NCBI GenBank assembly: GCA_002708395.1
Contig: PANP01000068.1
Coordinates: forward strand, 12,320-19,835
Reading direction: 5' to 3'
Source of the DNA: Dehalococcoidia bacterium
GTDB lineage: Bacteria > Chloroflexota > Dehalococcoidia > UBA3495
DNA: 7,516 bases
Under the pieces are notes generated by a model, which was not told the DNA's origin, made no database searches, and saw nothing but the letters and a program-made list of their open reading frames with translations. Positions 6,209-7,516 of this stretch are shown piece by piece. A program made the translations under genes and the position numbers. Each line of letters opens with the position of its first letter. Position 1 is the stretch's first letter.

Positions 6209-7516
6209 ATGGAGAACTTCGATCAAATAGCTCTGGCGCTGGTCATTTTCGTTCCCTTGGTGGGGGCGATCTTGGCTATGTTCATGCCCGCCGACCGACA
6301 GAAGGACGTATGGTACTTCGCCATCGTGGTGGCCGGATTGAGCCTTATTCTCTCCGTGTATATCTTCGTCCGGTACGACTACGGGGCGGGCGGGTTCCAA
6401 TTCCACGACAATTACCCGTGGCTGCCCGCTCCGGTGGACATCAACCTATCACTGGCCGTTGATGGGATAAGCGCCCTCCTGATTCTGCTGAACGGCATCA
6501 TCCTGTTCGGCGGCGTGCTGATATCACAAACCATCGTCTATCGACCCCGGGACTTCTTCGTCCTATTGCTGGCCTTGGGTGCCGGCGTCTTTGGGACTTT
6601 TGCGGTAAGGGACTTGTTCTTCCTGTTTTTCTTCTACGAACTGGCCGTGCTGCCCATGTATCTGCTGATTGGAGTGTGGGGAAGCTCGACCGACTTCCGC
6701 ACCTTCTTCCGCACCAAAGACTACGCCGCTATGAAGCTGTTTATATTCCTGGTGGCGGGGAGCGTGCTGGTATGGATCGGCATCCTGGCGATGTACATGG
6801 GAGCTTCGGATGCGGGATTCTCCACCTTCTCGCTGGAAACCCTGGGCGGCTTGGCCGAGGCGGGGCGGTTCAGCGAGAGCTTCCAGACCTGGGTGTTCCC
6901 CCTGTTCATGGTCGGGTTTGGAGTCTTGGCCGGTCTATGGCCTTTCCATACTTGGTCACCGGACGGACACGTTGCCGCGCCCACGGCGGTCAGCATGTTG
7001 CACGCCGGGGTGCTGATGAAGCTGGGAGCTTACGGCATCATCCGGGTCGGCATGGTGCTCCTTCCCGAGGGAGCGGAAAACTGGATGCCCGTGTTGATAA
7101 CCTTGGGCACGGTGAACGTCCTTTACGGTGCGGTCTCGGCCATGTCCCAGACTGATCTCAAGTACGTGATTGGCTATTCCAGCGTCAGCCACATGGGTTA
7201 CGTTCTCATGGGAATCGCCACCTTGGATCGCATCGGCGTTGGCGGGGCGGTCCTGCAGATGTTCTCCCACGGAATCATGACGGCCCTCATGTTCCTTTTG
7301 GTCGGGGCGATCTACGATCGGACCCACACTAGGGACATCAATGTTCTGCGGGGTCTGTTCAGCCGGATGGGGGTTACTGGTTTCTTCTTCGCCATTGCCG
7401 GTTTGGCCTCGCTGGGCCTGCCGGGGCTAAGTGGGTTCATCGCCGAATTTATGGTATTTACCGGAGCGTTCCGTACATATCTACCGTTGGCGGTTTTGGC
7501 CGTGATAGGCGCTGCG
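6209..7516 (+). CDS. nuoM: NADH-quinone oxidoreductase subunit M, 5' part (antiporter-like, ND4-type)
   Basis: The first 436 residues of NuoM are present; the 3' end lies beyond the window. NuoM is the middle antiporter-like pump subunit. Features are SLAVDGISALLILLNG (Asp85), FFYELAVLPMYLLIGVWG with Glu144 matching E. coli Glu144, PFHTWSPDGHVAAPTAVS near 245-262, HAGVLMKLGAYG with Lys271, TDLKYVIGYSSVSHMGYV, and LPGLSGFIAEFMVF with Glu413 matching E. coli Glu407. Where most NuoM read GFAVKVPLFPFHTW, this one reads GFGVLAGLWPFHTW, so the helix-7 lysine (E. coli Lys234) is Leu240. The helix-8 segment has His265, as NuoL does. AAGGA at 6200-6204 overlaps the nuoL stop and precedes ATG by 4 bases, so translation is likely coupled to nuoL. 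A second nuoM or nuoN would be expected next. Confidence 0.97.
   Translation, partial: MENFDQIALALVIFVPLVGAILAMFMPADRQKDVWYFAIVVAGLSLILSVYIFVRYDYGAGGFQFHDNYPWLPAPVDINLSLAVDGISALLILLNGIILFGGVLISQTIVYRPRDFFVLLLALGAGVFGTFAVRDLFFLFFFYELAVLPMYLLIGVWGSSTDFRTFFRTKDYAAMKLFIFLVAGSVLVWIGILAMYMGASDAGFSTFSLETLGGLAEAGRFSESFQTWVFPLFMVGFGVLAGLWPFHTWSPDGHVAAPTAVSMLHAGVLMKLGAYGIIRVGMVLLPEGAENWMPVLITLGTVNVLYGAVSAMSQTDLKYVIGYSSVSHMGYVLMGIATLDRIGVGGAVLQMFSHGIMTALMFLLVGAIYDRTHTRDINVLRGLFSRMGVTGFFFAIAGLASLGLPGLSGFIAEFMVFTGAFRTYLPLAVLAVIGAA

Noticed and set aside
6676..7155. Plus-strand open frame of 159 codons in another frame within nuoM
   Set aside because: The nuoM frame carries the conserved antiporter-family motifs throughout this stretch; the alternative product is Arg/Gly/His-rich with no recognisable domain.

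Overview
The window is a bacterial respiratory complex I (NADH:quinone oxidoreductase-type) gene cluster. All genes are on the + strand, in the order nuoD-nuoH-nuoI-nuoJ-nuoK-nuoL-nuoM. It begins inside an unrecognised gene and ends inside nuoM. The base composition is moderately GC-rich by eye. NuoC and NuoD are not fused, and nuoD is followed directly by nuoH with no nuoE, nuoF or nuoG between them. This differs from the enterobacterial layout and fits lineages where the NADH-input module is encoded elsewhere or is absent. A Chloroflexota-like (Dehalococcoidia/SAR202-type) or similar environmental bacterium is my best guess, held with low confidence.

Layout: 1-213 is the 3' end of an unrecognised gene that does not look like nuoC. 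Its last codons lie in a C-rich/G-rich palindromic repeat. 214-308 is a short spacer with a weak promoter-like element and the nuoD ribosome site. 309-3193 is the tightly packed block nuoD/nuoH/nuoI: nuoD and nuoH overlap by 4 bases, and nuoH and nuoI are 30 bases apart. 3194-3357 is a 164-base spacer with small hairpins, a 44-codon open frame of doubtful meaning and a weak promoter-like element. 3358-4176 is nuoJ/nuoK, which abut exactly. 4177-4278 is a spacer with a short heptamer array joined to a second copy of the palindromic repeat. 4279-7516 is nuoL and the first 436 codons of nuoM, separated by 7 bases.

How the genes work together: NuoD (quinone-site subunit) and NuoI (two [4Fe-4S] clusters) belong to the peripheral electron-transfer arm. 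NuoH anchors that arm in the membrane and forms much of the quinone tunnel. NuoJ and NuoK link it to the antiporter-like proton-pumping subunits NuoL and NuoM. The electron-input subunits and NuoA, B, C and N are not in the window, so the electron donor (NADH, ferredoxin or other) cannot be read from this sequence.

Most of the window is ordinary complex I. The points that deserve a second look are a NuoM that appears to have lost the nearly universal transmembrane-helix-7 lysine while gaining a NuoL-like histidine in helix 8, a NuoH whose quinone-channel loop has lost one of its clustered acidic residues, the apparent absence of nuoC next to nuoD, and two same-orientation palindromic repeats that bracket the nuoD-nuoK block.
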